Made by a program: the position numbers and the translations under genes
Part shown: positions 8,621 to 16,971 of the stretch, piece by piece
How the letters are laid out: each line of letters starts with the position of its first letter
How positions within the stretch are numbered: the first letter of the stretch is position 1
Notes under the pieces: model-generated
The model's input: only the letters and a program-made list of their open reading frames with translations
Told to the model about the DNA's origin: nothing
Databases searched by the model: none
From: Dyella_B nitratireducens
Lineage (GTDB): Bacteria > Pseudomonadota > Gammaproteobacteria > Xanthomonadales > Rhodanobacteraceae
Length of the DNA: 64,000 nt
NCBI RefSeq assembly: GCF_049532905.1
Contig: NZ_CP064032.1
Location: 5,208,001 to 5,272,000 of the forward strand
Direction: 5' to 3'

Positions 8621-9367
8621 ATGGCCGAACACTTCACTCTCCGCCTCGTCGACAGCCGCATGCTTGCGCCCTCCGTGCGTCACCTGGGCTTCGAACGGGC
8701 CGACGGGCAGCCGCTCGCCTTCATTCCCGGGCAATTCCTGCAGATCCATTTCCACTACGACGACGGCACGGCCACCAAGCGCAGCTACTCTGTCGCCACC
8801 GTGGGTGACGGGCATTCGCCGGTGCAGCGCATCGAGATTGCCGTGAGCTATGTGGACGGCGGCGCGGCCACCAAGCTGCTGAGCAGTCTGGAGATCGGCG
8901 GCACCATCGAGGCAAGCGGCCCGTATGGGCGCTTCTGCCTGCAGGACAGCGATACGCATCCGCGCTACCTGCTGCTCGCCACCGGCACGGGCGTCACGCC
9001 GTACCGCGCCATGCTGCCGATGTTCGAAAAGCTGCTGGCAAAAGGCGATCGCGAAGTGGTGCTGTTGTACGGCGCGCGCAACGAAACCGAATTGCTGTAC
9101 GGCGAAGAGTTCGAAGCATTCGCGCAGATGCACCCAGGCTTTTCGTTCTACGGTTGCCTGAGCCGCCAGCCGCGCGCCGTGCCACGGCCCCATGACCGGC
9201 CGGGACATGTGCAGACCGTGCTGTCCGAACTGGAACCTGCTGGCAGCAGGGACATTGCCTATCTGTGCGGCAATCCCAACATGGTCGACGCCGCGTTCAA
9301 CGCGCTGAAAGAATCCGGCCTGCCGATACCGCAGATTCGCCGCGAGAAATACATCTCGTCGCGCTGA
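8621..9367 (+). CDS. fpr: Ferredoxin--NADP reductase
   Basis: FAD-dependent reductase of 248 residues moving electrons between NADPH and ferredoxin or flavodoxin. The FAD-binding motif RSYS is at residues 54-57 and the NADP-binding GTGVTPYRAM lies near 127-136. The C-terminal part has YLCGNPNMVDAAF and ends in a basic and aromatic tail, as in Fpr proteins. It is transcribed alone, divergent from the ABC exporter over a 95 bp gap. In gammaproteobacteria this enzyme often serves oxidative-stress defence and iron-sulfur supply. Confidence 0.88.
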   Translation: MAEHFTLRLVDSRMLAPSVRHLGFERADGQPLAFIPGQFLQIHFHYDDGTATKRSYSVATVGDGHSPVQRIEIAVSYVDGGAATKLLSSLEIGGTIEASGPYGRFCLQDSDTHPRYLLLATGTGVTPYRAMLPMFEKLLAKGDREVVLLYGARNETELLYGEEFEAFAQMHPGFSFYGCLSRQPRAVPRPHDRPGHVQTVLSELEPAGSRDIAYLCGNPNMVDAAFNALKESGLPIPQIRREKYISSR

Positions 9368-9398
9368 TCGTTCACGAAGAAATTTTTCACAGAAAAAC

Positions 9399-9425
9399 TA
9401 AAGCGCGTCGGATTCTTGCCGATAA
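9399..9425 (+). promoter_or_regulatory. Sigma-28 (FliA)-type promoter
   Basis: TAAAGCGC at 9399-9406, eleven bases, then GCCGATAA at 9418-9425. The enterobacterial FliA consensus is TAAAGTTT-N11-GCCGATAA, so the spacing and all eight bases of the -10 agree, with five of eight at -35. Transcription would start near 9432. No flagellar gene follows directly. Confidence 0.65.
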
Positions 9426-9454
9426 AGCTACTGCGAGGATGCAGCGCATTGCGC

Positions 9455-9476
9455 AAACGTCATGACGATGACGTTT
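9455..9476. repeat. Inverted repeat, possible operator or hairpin
   Basis: AAACGTCA (9455-9462), six bases, TGACGTTT (9469-9476): a perfect 8 bp inverted repeat about 25 bp downstream of the expected start of the sigma-28 transcript. Role unknown. Confidence 0.4.
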
Positions 9477-9658
9477 CCGACCCTTCGGCGTTACCTGCCA
9501 ACCGTCCCATGCCCTCCGGACGGCAAAGCAGTGCGCCCACCGGCCGGATTGCCCCGCGACGAAAAGCCAACACCTGCCAACAACCATTCAACCGCTTGTT
9601 TCACAAGGAATTCACGTAACCTACACAATTGCCGCCATGAACCACTCACGCAGGTTTC

Positions 9659-9687
9659 TTGACGGTCCTATTGCATGATTTTATGTG
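9659..9687 (+). promoter_or_regulatory. Sigma-70-like promoter upstream of the small fimbrial-like gene
   Basis: TTGACG at 9659-9664, 17 bases, TATGTG at 9682-9687. The -35 is a good match, the -10 moderate. It would give a leader of roughly 110 bases before the gene at 9805. Confidence 0.4.
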
Positions 9688-9804
9688 ACGAGCTTGGCAT
9701 TTTCGTAACAACACTAGGCGGACGCTCTCAAGCGCCGGTACACCGCAGCCGATGGTGCCTACAGGTACGCGCGACTTGCGCTGGTACCGGTGGAGGGCGG
9801 CATT

Positions 9805-10185
9805 ATGCGTGGTGCGCGTTGGCTGGTTCTGGCGGGTTGTTCAGTCGCGATGGTGTTCGCGTCATCGGCTGTGAGGGCGGGTGGCGGCGGAACGATCGAG
9901 GGCGGGACAATCACGTTCGTTGGCTCCATCGTGGAGCCGACCTGTAGCGCTGTAACGACGACTGGCGACCTGAATCAGGTGATCAGCACTGCGCAGGTGC
10001 ATCCGTCACTCCAACGAAGCTGTTCCGGCACCTCGGCCACGAATGCGTCCCGGCCTTACGAGGTCGACGTCGTGCATCTGTCCAGTGCGGAATCCGACCA
10101 CGTGCTCAATTACTTCGCCAACTATGTCCGCGCTGCCCAGCCTGCTTCAGCGGACCCGGTGTTGGTGACGCAAACCTACGAGTAG
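9805..10185 (+). CDS. Small fimbrial-subunit-like secreted protein
   Basis: 126-residue protein starting at the ATG at 9805, preceded by GGAGGGCGG; a GTG at 9790 is a weaker alternative. A signal peptide ends near AVRAGG. The mature start (GTITFVGSIVEPTCS) has the strand and first Cys typical of FimA-family pilins, a second Cys follows about 36 residues later, and the last residues (VTQTYE) resemble a pilin C-terminal strand with the penultimate Tyr. It is shorter than normal pilins (about 160-180). It faces the fimbrial operon convergently rather than being part of it. It could be a minor subunit, an assembly terminator or a decayed pilin. Confidence 0.55.
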   Translation: MRGARWLVLAGCSVAMVFASSAVRAGGGGTIEGGTITFVGSIVEPTCSAVTTTGDLNQVISTAQVHPSLQRSCSGTSATNASRPYEVDVVHLSSAESDHVLNYFANYVRAAQPASADPVLVTQTYE

Positions 10186-10264
10186 CACTCCAGATTTATC
10201 GGCAGCCAGCGCGCAAAGCTTGAGCTTGGATTGGCGTGCCGGTCCATGCTGTCGTGTCAAACAT

Positions 10265-11455
10265 TCACTGATACGACATCGTAAACGTAGCGGTACCGCA
10301 GACTTGACCCGCGCTGATGGGCGAGCCGGTTGCGTAGTATTGCGCGTAGTAGGTGAGGTTGAGCGCGCCGTTGGGCGAGTTGCCGAGCGATTGCGCAGTA
10401 TTGAATTGCACCGGCTGCTGATTGCTTTGCAGCAGCTGGATACCGACATTCGTCGCCGGCGTGCCTGCCGAGCAGGATGCGGAAGGCATGATGACGCCGG
10501 TTGCCGATCCAGGATTGGTCGTGCTCATGGTCATATAGAGCGCCCAGCCTGATGGGCAGTTGTACTGGATCTTGAAAGACGTCTGGCCCGCCACGGAGCC
10601 GGTCGTTGGCAACGTGTTGTTTGTGATCGTTGGCAAGGTGACGCTGAGATTATTTGGACCAACGATACTGCAGCTGCTCATATTCACCGTCACGGCGCTG
10701 AGCGTGAGCGTGGCGTATGAGTTGGATGCGTTGGGATAGGTCGTTATGGTGCCGGGAGACCATGACGGATTCTGCGGCACTTGGTCAGAATCATAAAGCT
10801 GAAGCAACTGGATGCTGCTTATGGTGCCAGGAGATATCGGGCCGGTTTTGACCAATTGCGCGGTGAACGTGACCGACATGGGGTCATTGCTGCAACTAGG
10901 GTTGTAAGGATCGTTGCGAGAGTTGCCTGATTTACAGTCGCTGACCCCAATGACCCAGCCAGAAGAGCCGTTAGGGCCATTGCTGCCGCTGCTAGGTTGG
11001 GTTGGCGATGCGGTCAGCAAGACATCAATGCCCGGTACATTGGTTTGAAACATCAGACCCTTCCCCCCAGGAGGAGCATGGGTCGAGTCAAGGGCGCCGA
11101 GGCTGCCGGCCAATACGGAGAAGTTGTCGTAGTAGTTAGGTGTGATTGCAAATGCCTGATAGCAATCGACGGTCAGCGTCGTGCTTGCCGGGTTGCCAAT
11201 CAATCCATTGCTGGTGCCGGCAGCAATGCTAATAGGGGAAGGCAGGGTGATGGTTGGACTGGACGTCGATGGTGTGCATGAGGGGGCTTGAGCGCCAGAG
11301 GCCTGCGCGGCCAAAACCTGAAAATGTACGGTTTTGCTGCCTGTTGCGGCCTTGGTGACAATCGCAAAACAGATCGCGGGAAACATCAGCCCGGTAGCTA
11401 GCAAGAGTGCGGCGACTCCTCTTGCGAGTGGTGAGGCAAATGGAACGTATGTCAT
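10265..11455 (-). CDS. Fimbrial tip adhesin, two-domain
   Basis: 396-residue secreted protein and last gene of the fimbrial operon. The start ATG at 11455 overlaps the usher stop by 4 bp. It has a signal peptide (to about residue 33), an N-terminal region of about 220 residues rich in Ser, Thr, Pro and paired Cys (receptor-binding region by position), and a C-terminal pilin domain of about 150 residues ending in a strand like that of the major subunit (YYAQYYATG, then TFTMSY). This adhesin-plus-pilin layout is that of FimH-type tip proteins. The receptor is unknown; a spore-coat-U-like classification is an alternative. Confidence 0.72.
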   Translation of the reverse strand: MTYVPFASPLARGVAALLLATGLMFPAICFAIVTKAATGSKTVHFQVLAAQASGAQAPSCTPSTSSPTITLPSPISIAAGTSNGLIGNPASTTLTVDCYQAFAITPNYYDNFSVLAGSLGALDSTHAPPGGKGLMFQTNVPGIDVLLTASPTQPSSGSNGPNGSSGWVIGVSDCKSGNSRNDPYNPSCSNDPMSVTFTAQLVKTGPISPGTISSIQLLQLYDSDQVPQNPSWSPGTITTYPNASNSYATLTLSAVTVNMSSCSIVGPNNLSVTLPTITNNTLPTTGSVAGQTSFKIQYNCPSGWALYMTMSTTNPGSATGVIMPSASCSAGTPATNVGIQLLQSNQQPVQFNTAQSLGNSPNGALNLTYYAQYYATGSPISAGQVCGTATFTMSYQ

Positions 11456-14223
11456 GTGCCATCCCTCAAGGCGAGTGCGTCGGTGCCGGTCTTGGTGCAT
11501 GTAACGCTCATCTGTTCGTAGCTCTTGGCAGCCTGCTTGTGCTTGCCCTTGGGTTCAAGTCGATAGTCGAACGAGCACGACTGCGCCGCCCCACTGTCAT
11601 CCTGCCAGTGCGCCGTGAGCCGGCCGGCTTGATCGACACCGCGCAGGAGAATCTGTCCCGCCTGGCCGACTACACCCAACGAGATTCCCTTTTCGTTGTA
11701 TACCTCCGCGCCGAACGGCAGAGCCTGGCCGTCCTTTAAGCGAGCCTGCACGATGAGCGTACGACCATTTTCAGTCTTGAACTTCACCATCACCACCGCG
11801 CCGGCATAGGGCACGACTTGCGCACTGGTGGCATCGAGCTGCACATCCAGCGGCAACCCCTTGGGATCGACCTGGATCGTGTTGAGTTGGTACGGCGTCA
11901 GGTACGGCACCACCGCATAGCCGAAGTGGTCGACGCGTGCACCAGGAGCATTGGCCAAGCGCGCACCAGCGGCGTTCGGCAAATACACAATGCCGACCGT
12001 GTCGCCGAGCGGCTGGCCGAACGTGACGCCACCCGGATGAGCAATCACGGAACCGCTCACGTTCAACGATGCCTGCGAATAGCCGCTGCCGTCGCCGTAA
12101 CTGGCATTGAACACCGCATACGGGCTGCGATAACCCACGTTCACTGAACCTGCGTTACCGCCATTGTTGCTGCTGTGTGTTGCCGTTGCGCTGTAATTGA
12201 ACTGGTTATCGCTACCCAGCGTGCCGGTAAGCATCGCCTGAGCCTGTGAGCCAGTCTGCTGGTCGTGATTGAAGTTCAGCGTAAGGCTGGGCGAGTGTGT
12301 GTTGCGGCCCAGGGGCAACGTGAAGCTCACAAAGTACGCGTTGTCATAGCGGCCCAGCGGATCCACCGAACGTGTCGCGGAGATGCTATAGGCGAGCTGG
12401 CGAAAGTGGTTGTTGTAGCCGACCTGAAACTGCGTGTCGTTGCCGTGCCGATTCCAGTAGTCACTGGCAGATACGTTGGCATAGATTGAGCCGCCGATGC
12501 GTCCCAGTGGCTGGTTGAGCGAGAGCGTGAAATTGCTCCGCTGTCGTTCCACACCGGTGGCGGAAATAATCGGGCTGGTGGTGAACGCGCTTCCCGTGAG
12601 TGCGGCTTGCTGAGCTGGTGTCAAAACGCTCTGTACCGGAACGCCGTCGATGGTCTGTACAACCGGCTGTGTTACGACATTGAAGGCGTTGATGCCTTGG
12701 CGTGCATAGCTGCGAGCTTCTTCCGCCTGAGTCAGGCTGAGAAAGCCGCCAGTGGAGTAGCGATAGGTGGCGACCGACAGAGTTGTCTGTGTCGACGGGA
12801 TGATTTTGCTGTAAGTCAGACGCACGCTTTGGCCTGACTGCGTCGAATAACCCGGGATATGCGCATCGGCCTGGGTGACGTCCATCGCGAACGCACCATA
12901 GTGCGTATTGATCGCGGCACCCGCCAGCAGCGCACCGTAGCCTTGCGAACCTGCGAGGCCGGCGTATCCCGTCAGCAGGTTGTTGAAGCCATGCTGCACG
13001 GTGGCTTGAAGTACGGCCGGCTTGTCGTGAATGGTTGCATCGCGCAGCTCGCCGACAGCGACGTCGAAACGGGTGATGCCGGGGCGCAACAACTGCGCCA
13101 CCGAGGCATACGGAACAGAGAACGTGCTCACATGGCCATCAGCTTCCGTGACAGTTACCTGCAAGTTGCCGCCATAACCTGTCGGGTAGAGATCGCTGAG
13201 CGAAAACGGACCTGGTGACACCGTGGTTTCATAGATCAGCACGCCGTTCTGCCGCACGGTGATCTTGGCATTGGTCTGTGCGACACCGCGTACCACGGGC
13301 GCATAACCCTGCAACGACTGTGGCAGCATGCGGTCGTCGGTACCCAGCTGTACGCCGCGGATGCCATAGCTGTCGAAGACAGCGCCATCCGTAAAGCTAT
13401 CGCCGATCGTCAACTGTGCGCGCAGTGAAGACAGATCGCGCTGGACGTAGGTGTTGATGTTTTGCCACTGACGGCGGGATGGTGTGCTGGCAGTTGCCGA
13501 TTGCCAGTTCACGGTGGCGTCTTCGCGAAAATGCCAAGGGCCGAGATTGAGGCCGCTGTTCAGACCCAGATACGAGGTGGTCTGCGTCTGGCCTTGGCTG
13601 CTGCTGCGGTAGGTGTTGAAGTTGTAGTTCAGCAGTGCGGCAGGGACGCCGGCATCCCAGTATTCCGGATTGACATAGCCGCGCGCCACCTGGCCCAGGT
13701 AGGCCTGCGGCACGGTGACGTCGATGCGTAGCTGCGACATGTCAAATGTCGCAGTCGCGCCGGTGATCAGGCTGTCCATGCTCACGCAGGCCTTCGAGTC
13801 GCTCAGGCTTGCAAGGGTCTCAGCAGGCAGCTTTGCCGGGTGCAGACCCAATTGATCCAGCAATCTCCGGTCGATACACGCTGTAGCGCTGACATTCGCG
13901 GAAGGAGCGGCGAAACGTACGTCGCTGCGACCAACCCAGACATTATTGAGGTAGACGTCCGCGTTGTAGACGCCTGGGAGTATGGGGTTGCCATGTTCGA
14001 AGCGGGACAAGTCTGTGGTGTTCTGTCCAGCACCGGCCAGGAGACTGCGGTCGAAGTCGGCATAACCGCCACTGGCGCTAGCATCAGCGCCGCTGGCAGC
14101 GGCGGCAGGAGCGGCAGAAACATTTGTCCAATTGCCAAGTGCGGCGGCAATTCCCGCGCAGAGCAAAATCTGGCGACACACACCATGTTTAGACACATGA
14201 AATGTGCGCCGAGAATGCATCAC
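11452..14223 (-). CDS. Fimbrial outer-membrane usher
   Basis: 923-residue PapC/FimD-family usher that forms the outer-membrane pore and polymerises subunits delivered by the chaperone. After a signal peptide come the N-terminal periplasmic domain (FDRSLLAGAGQNTTDLSRFE), the long beta-barrel with the plug, and the C-terminal domains, including the conserved GRFGQ-like region near the end (PFGAEVYNEKGISLGVVGQAG). The length is slightly over FimD (about 840-880). Start and stop both overlap neighbours by 4 bp (ATGA), so chaperone, usher and adhesin are tightly coupled. It belongs to a classical type 1-like assembly system. Confidence 0.9.
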   Translation of the reverse strand: MMHSRRTFHVSKHGVCRQILLCAGIAAALGNWTNVSAAPAAAASGADASASGGYADFDRSLLAGAGQNTTDLSRFEHGNPILPGVYNADVYLNNVWVGRSDVRFAAPSANVSATACIDRRLLDQLGLHPAKLPAETLASLSDSKACVSMDSLITGATATFDMSQLRIDVTVPQAYLGQVARGYVNPEYWDAGVPAALLNYNFNTYRSSSQGQTQTTSYLGLNSGLNLGPWHFREDATVNWQSATASTPSRRQWQNINTYVQRDLSSLRAQLTIGDSFTDGAVFDSYGIRGVQLGTDDRMLPQSLQGYAPVVRGVAQTNAKITVRQNGVLIYETTVSPGPFSLSDLYPTGYGGNLQVTVTEADGHVSTFSVPYASVAQLLRPGITRFDVAVGELRDATIHDKPAVLQATVQHGFNNLLTGYAGLAGSQGYGALLAGAAINTHYGAFAMDVTQADAHIPGYSTQSGQSVRLTYSKIIPSTQTTLSVATYRYSTGGFLSLTQAEEARSYARQGINAFNVVTQPVVQTIDGVPVQSVLTPAQQAALTGSAFTTSPIISATGVERQRSNFTLSLNQPLGRIGGSIYANVSASDYWNRHGNDTQFQVGYNNHFRQLAYSISATRSVDPLGRYDNAYFVSFTLPLGRNTHSPSLTLNFNHDQQTGSQAQAMLTGTLGSDNQFNYSATATHSSNNGGNAGSVNVGYRSPYAVFNASYGDGSGYSQASLNVSGSVIAHPGGVTFGQPLGDTVGIVYLPNAAGARLANAPGARVDHFGYAVVPYLTPYQLNTIQVDPKGLPLDVQLDATSAQVVPYAGAVVMVKFKTENGRTLIVQARLKDGQALPFGAEVYNEKGISLGVVGQAGQILLRGVDQAGRLTAHWQDDSGAAQSCSFDYRLEPKGKHKQAAKSYEQMSVTCTKTGTDALALRDGT

Positions 14224-14963
14224 GGCGAGACGCTGCCCTTGAAGGAAGCGGTCGCGCCGTAATCGTTGACGATGTCATAGGCGACGGACGTACCCGACGC
14301 CGGCGACGTCGTCAGTCCCCTGATCTTGAGGCGCAGCGAGCCGAGTGGATCGACCATGCCGATATCGGCGCTATAAGGCTTGCCGTCGACATCCAGTGAC
14401 AATTTGACGATGGTGACGTGGTATGGCGTGGGATTGTGCACTTCCAGTGCATAGCCCTGGCCATCGGCGACAGCCTTCCAGGTCACCTTTCCGGGCGCCG
14501 TTTGCGCATCACCAGGCAGATGCGCAGGGCGGTAGAAAAGCTTCAGCCGCGAGCGGATCGCGAACTGCAACAGGTTTTTGCCAGCCGACTCTTGCGCGCT
14601 GGGCTTGGGTGGTATTTCCAGCACGTTGAGCCAGAACAGCGACTCGCGGTCACTCGGCAGCGGCGCGGGCGTGGAAATGATGCGCAGGTCCTGATCCTTG
14701 TGCGCCTCCATGCGGAACAGCGGAGGCGTGATCAGAAACGGCACGTTGACCTTGTCCGGTGTGGATTTGGGATCCCCGTTGTCGATCCATGCCTCGACCA
14801 GCGCAGGATGGGCGTTGTCGTTGGTCAGCCTTACGGTGACCTCGCCGTCCTGGGCTGGAAATACCACGCGCGTCCCGGCGATCAGAACGCTGGCATTCGC
14901 AGTACCGGTGAAAAGGCACATGGTCAGCAGGCCCGCGAGAACAGTGCGGAGGAGGGTATTCAT
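14220..14963 (-). CDS. Periplasmic fimbrial chaperone
   Basis: 247-residue PapD/FimC-family chaperone that holds subunits by donor-strand complementation before usher entry. The start is the ATG at 14963. A signal peptide ends near ANAS, followed by domain 1 (GTRVVFP start; ESLFWLNVLEIPP, the family signature) and domain 2 (VHNPTPYHVTI). The basic pocket Arg and Lys residues (IRSRLKLFYRP) are present. It lies between the major subunit (about 90 bp gap) and the usher (4 bp overlap). Confidence 0.9.
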   Translation of the reverse strand: MNTLLRTVLAGLLTMCLFTGTANASVLIAGTRVVFPAQDGEVTVRLTNDNAHPALVEAWIDNGDPKSTPDKVNVPFLITPPLFRMEAHKDQDLRIISTPAPLPSDRESLFWLNVLEIPPKPSAQESAGKNLLQFAIRSRLKLFYRPAHLPGDAQTAPGKVTWKAVADGQGYALEVHNPTPYHVTIVKLSLDVDGKPYSADIGMVDPLGSLRLKIRGLTTSPASGTSVAYDIVNDYGATASFKGSVSP

Positions 14964-15055
14964 GGACAGACTCTCGGGATTCAACGAACGGCAGAGCATG
15001 CAGGAACTACGCTGCAGCAGCAGTGATCGCTGCCGCAGCGTGCCTGTTCTTCGAC

Positions 15056-15610
15056 TTATTGATACTGCGTCGTGTAGGTCACAGTCGTGTTCACCAGGCC
15101 GGCCGTCGCTGCGGCAGTGGCGTAGTACTGAGCCTGATAGTTCAACGTAACGCCGCCGCTGGAGAGCGTTCCCACGGGCGAAGCGTTGTTGTTGTTGAGA
15201 TTGATGACCGTGTTGGTGGTGCCGTTGAGCAACTGCACTTCGACATTGCCGGCTACAGTCTGGGGAGACGTGGCGGTGGCGATGTTCTTGAGATTGCCAT
15301 CGGTAGCGTTGATGTTGGAGCCGCCGAACTGTTCCTGCACGCTGGTGAGGTTCGGATCGCAACCGCTCACCTTGATGGTAAACGGCGTGTTGCCGGCAAC
15401 GGCGCCGGCGGCATTAAGGGCGGTCGTAAACACGACGGGCAACTGGACGGTGCTGCTGGCGCTGCCGCCATTCACACTGAACGAGCAAGTGTTGGCGACC
15501 ACCTTGCCGGTGATGGTGATGGTGCCGTCAGAGGCAGCCACCGAGGTGGAGAACAATGCTGCCGCGCCGAACGTGGCGGCGAGTGCAGCGGACAGAACGA
15601 TCTTTTTCAT
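15056..15610 (-). CDS. Major fimbrial subunit (FimA-like)
   Basis: 184-residue pilin. A signal peptide (MKKIV, Ala/Leu-rich core) is cleaved near SVAASDG. The mature N-terminus TITITGKVVANTCSF has the donor strand and first Cys; the second Cys is in KVSGCDP, giving the usual pilin disulfide; the C-terminus ends in TYTTQYQ, with the penultimate-Tyr style of chaperone-usher pilins. It is the first gene of the leftward operon and should be the most highly translated, with AGGGAA just before the ATG at 15610. The mature protein contains many Thr, Asn, Ala and few charged residues, as expected for a shaft subunit. Confidence 0.88.
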   Translation of the reverse strand: MKKIVLSAALAATFGAAALFSTSVAASDGTITITGKVVANTCSFSVNGGSASSTVQLPVVFTTALNAAGAVAGNTPFTIKVSGCDPNLTSVQEQFGGSNINATDGNLKNIATATSPQTVAGNVEVQLLNGTTNTVINLNNNNASPVGTLSSGGVTLNYQAQYYATAAATAGLVNTTVTYTTQYQ

Positions 15611-16118
15611 GCGGATTCCCTGATTAACGTGTAGATGGGCGTACAGCTTTCGGTAAAAGCGCTTGCGGTGGGCCGGGCGTTGCCCCGCCCTCTCTCGGGC
15701 AGGCCCACGCCTTAGGCAAGCCAGTCAGCAACATCCGGGCCAAAGCGTGATCCCTATCACATTGTCAGGGAAACCCGGCTTATTTCCTACACATCTCCTA
15801 CACGCTTCCAAAACATTTCCCTTCATCTGTCGGGAAAAAGTGTGAACTACATCTCGGGACAGGGCTTTTTGCCGTCAAAAAGTGACGCGCTGTGTCAACG
15901 AAATCACGGGGGTTTGCCTGGTTGAGAAGGTGATTTTGTAAAGTACGCTTGACATGGCTGGGCGGCACGCCTAGGCTATGTCAAGCGTGCTTTACATATA
16001 GGGGGAAGTCGACATGGGGGCTGGGATGATTTGCCATCGTCATAAGGTCTTGTCCCATTGGGTCATTCCCACTCGTGCTCGGCCGTTCGGCCGAGCAGCA
16101 TCCTGAGGGGCGCCAGCC
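15611..16118. other. 508 bp divergent control region between fimbrial and XRE-peptidase-Nat operons
   Basis: No coding frame is convincing. The right half carries the operator-promoter complex at 15937-15996. The left half should hold the leftward fimbrial promoter, but I could not find a clear -35/-10 pair. The stretch 15770-15850 is comparatively AT-rich. Confidence 0.6.
15937..15996 (+). promoter_or_regulatory. Promoter bracketed by two matching operators
   Basis: Two 18 bp sites, 15937-15954 (TGTAAAG-TACG-CTTGACA) and 15979-15996 (TGTCAAG-CGTG-CTTTACA), follow TGTNAAG-N4-CTTNACA and are near-perfect reverse complements of each other. Their start-to-start distance is 42 bp, four helical turns. 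The -35 TTGACA (15949-15954) is the end of the first site; 17 bp later is the -10-like TAGGCT (15972-15977); the second site covers the likely start point. This is the layout of a tightly repressed promoter, most simply by the small XRE protein encoded in the operon. Confidence 0.7.
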
Positions 16119-16721
16119 ATGCCACGGTTCTCGCTGAAGCAATACCAGCCGCGGGTCATGATCGCGATGGCGATCTATGCCGCTTTCATGCTGTTCGTCT
16201 GGCCGTTGGTGAACACCACCACGAGCCTGCCCATCAAGGCGTTGCTAGCGGTGGCGGCGACCGTGCCGGTGCTTTACGTCATCGGGCAAATGGCGCGGCT
16301 GATCCGCAACAGCGATGAGCTTGAGCGTCACATGCACCTGGTGGCATTGAGTACGGCGACAGCGGTGGTCAGCGCGCTGACTTTCATTGCCGGATTTTTG
16401 GCCGCCGCCGGAGCGGTGAAGCTGGATGGCTGGATGCTGCTGCTGGTGTACCCCGCCGTGGTGCTTTGCTACGGGGCTGTGCGTTGGCGGATGGTGCGCA
16501 ATTACGGAGGAAGTTCGCTGTGCAGCGAGGAGCTTGGCGTCAAGCCGTACTTGTATCCATTGCTGTTCGGTATGGTTCTGCTGGTTGTCGCCTTGGCGTA
16601 TCCGGGCAATCTCGACGATGCGCGGCTGGGATTCCTGTACGGCACGGCTGCAGGACTGATCGCTGTTGGCGGCCTGCCCATCGTGAGGCACTGGTACAGG
16701 CGCAAGTACCGTCATGAGTGA
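16119..16721 (+). CDS. Integral membrane protein of unknown function, paired with XRE regulator
   Basis: 200 residues with about six membrane helices: two in the first 60 residues, two in about 80-125, two in about 150-190. A charged motif between helices two and three (RNSDELERHMHLVALSTATAV) resembles the Asp-Glu-Arg motif seen in small membrane proteins that occur next to YozG-type XRE regulators. The ATG at 16119 has GAGGGG upstream. It is the first gene of the operon controlled by the double operator. I do not recognise a specific function; a sensor or partner role for the regulator is possible but unproven. Confidence 0.7.
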   Translation: MPRFSLKQYQPRVMIAMAIYAAFMLFVWPLVNTTTSLPIKALLAVAATVPVLYVIGQMARLIRNSDELERHMHLVALSTATAVVSALTFIAGFLAAAGAVKLDGWMLLLVYPAVVLCYGAVRWRMVRNYGGSSLCSEELGVKPYLYPLLFGMVLLVVALAYPGNLDDARLGFLYGTAAGLIAVGGLPIVRHWYRRKYRHE

Positions 16722-16766
16722 TCGTATAAAGGTAACGGGGGCGCCGCCGCTGCAGCCACGAATCGC

Positions 16767-16964
16767 ATGAACAATCTCATACGCGAATTGCGCGGCGAAC
16801 GCGGCTGGTCGCAAGCCGAACTTGCGCAACAATTGGATGTATCGCGGCAAACCATCAATGCCATCGAGACGGGGAAATACGATCCGAGTCTGCCGTTGGC
16901 TTTCAAGATCGCACGCCTGTTCGGCATGCCGATCGAAATGATTTTTGTGCCTGGGGAGGAGTGA
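16767..16964 (+). CDS. Small XRE-family helix-turn-helix regulator
   Basis: 65-residue DNA-binding protein consisting of one HTH_3 domain (GWSQAELAQQLDVSRQTINAI is the turn and recognition helix). It resembles the YozG/YgzD class, which is usually encoded beside a membrane protein, as here. As the only DNA-binding protein of this operon, it is the likely binder of the paired TGTNAAG-N4-CTTNACA sites, giving self-repression. It has no effector domain, so release would need a partner. The stop lies 7 bp before the next start. Confidence 0.88.
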   Translation: MNNLIRELRGERGWSQAELAQQLDVSRQTINAIETGKYDPSLPLAFKIARLFGMPIEMIFVPGEE

Positions 16965-16971
16965 GGGAGAC

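Larger units (their letters stand above)
9368..9804. other. 437 bp intergenic stretch with promoter-like elements, no convincing gene
   Basis: No frame here has a ribosome site plus protein-like composition. It holds a strong sigma-28 match (9399-9425), an inverted repeat (9455-9476) and a sigma-70-like pair (9659-9687), all listed separately. Confidence 0.6.

Noticed and set aside
9462..9662. 66-codon frame downstream of the sigma-28 promoter
   Set aside because: No ribosome site, Pro/Arg/Thr-rich shadow-like composition; not supported as a gene.
15955..15978. Reading the double operator as one long terminator hairpin
   Set aside because: The arms could pair, but they overlap a good -35/-10 pair, lack a T-run, and each arm is itself a dyad, which fits operators better.
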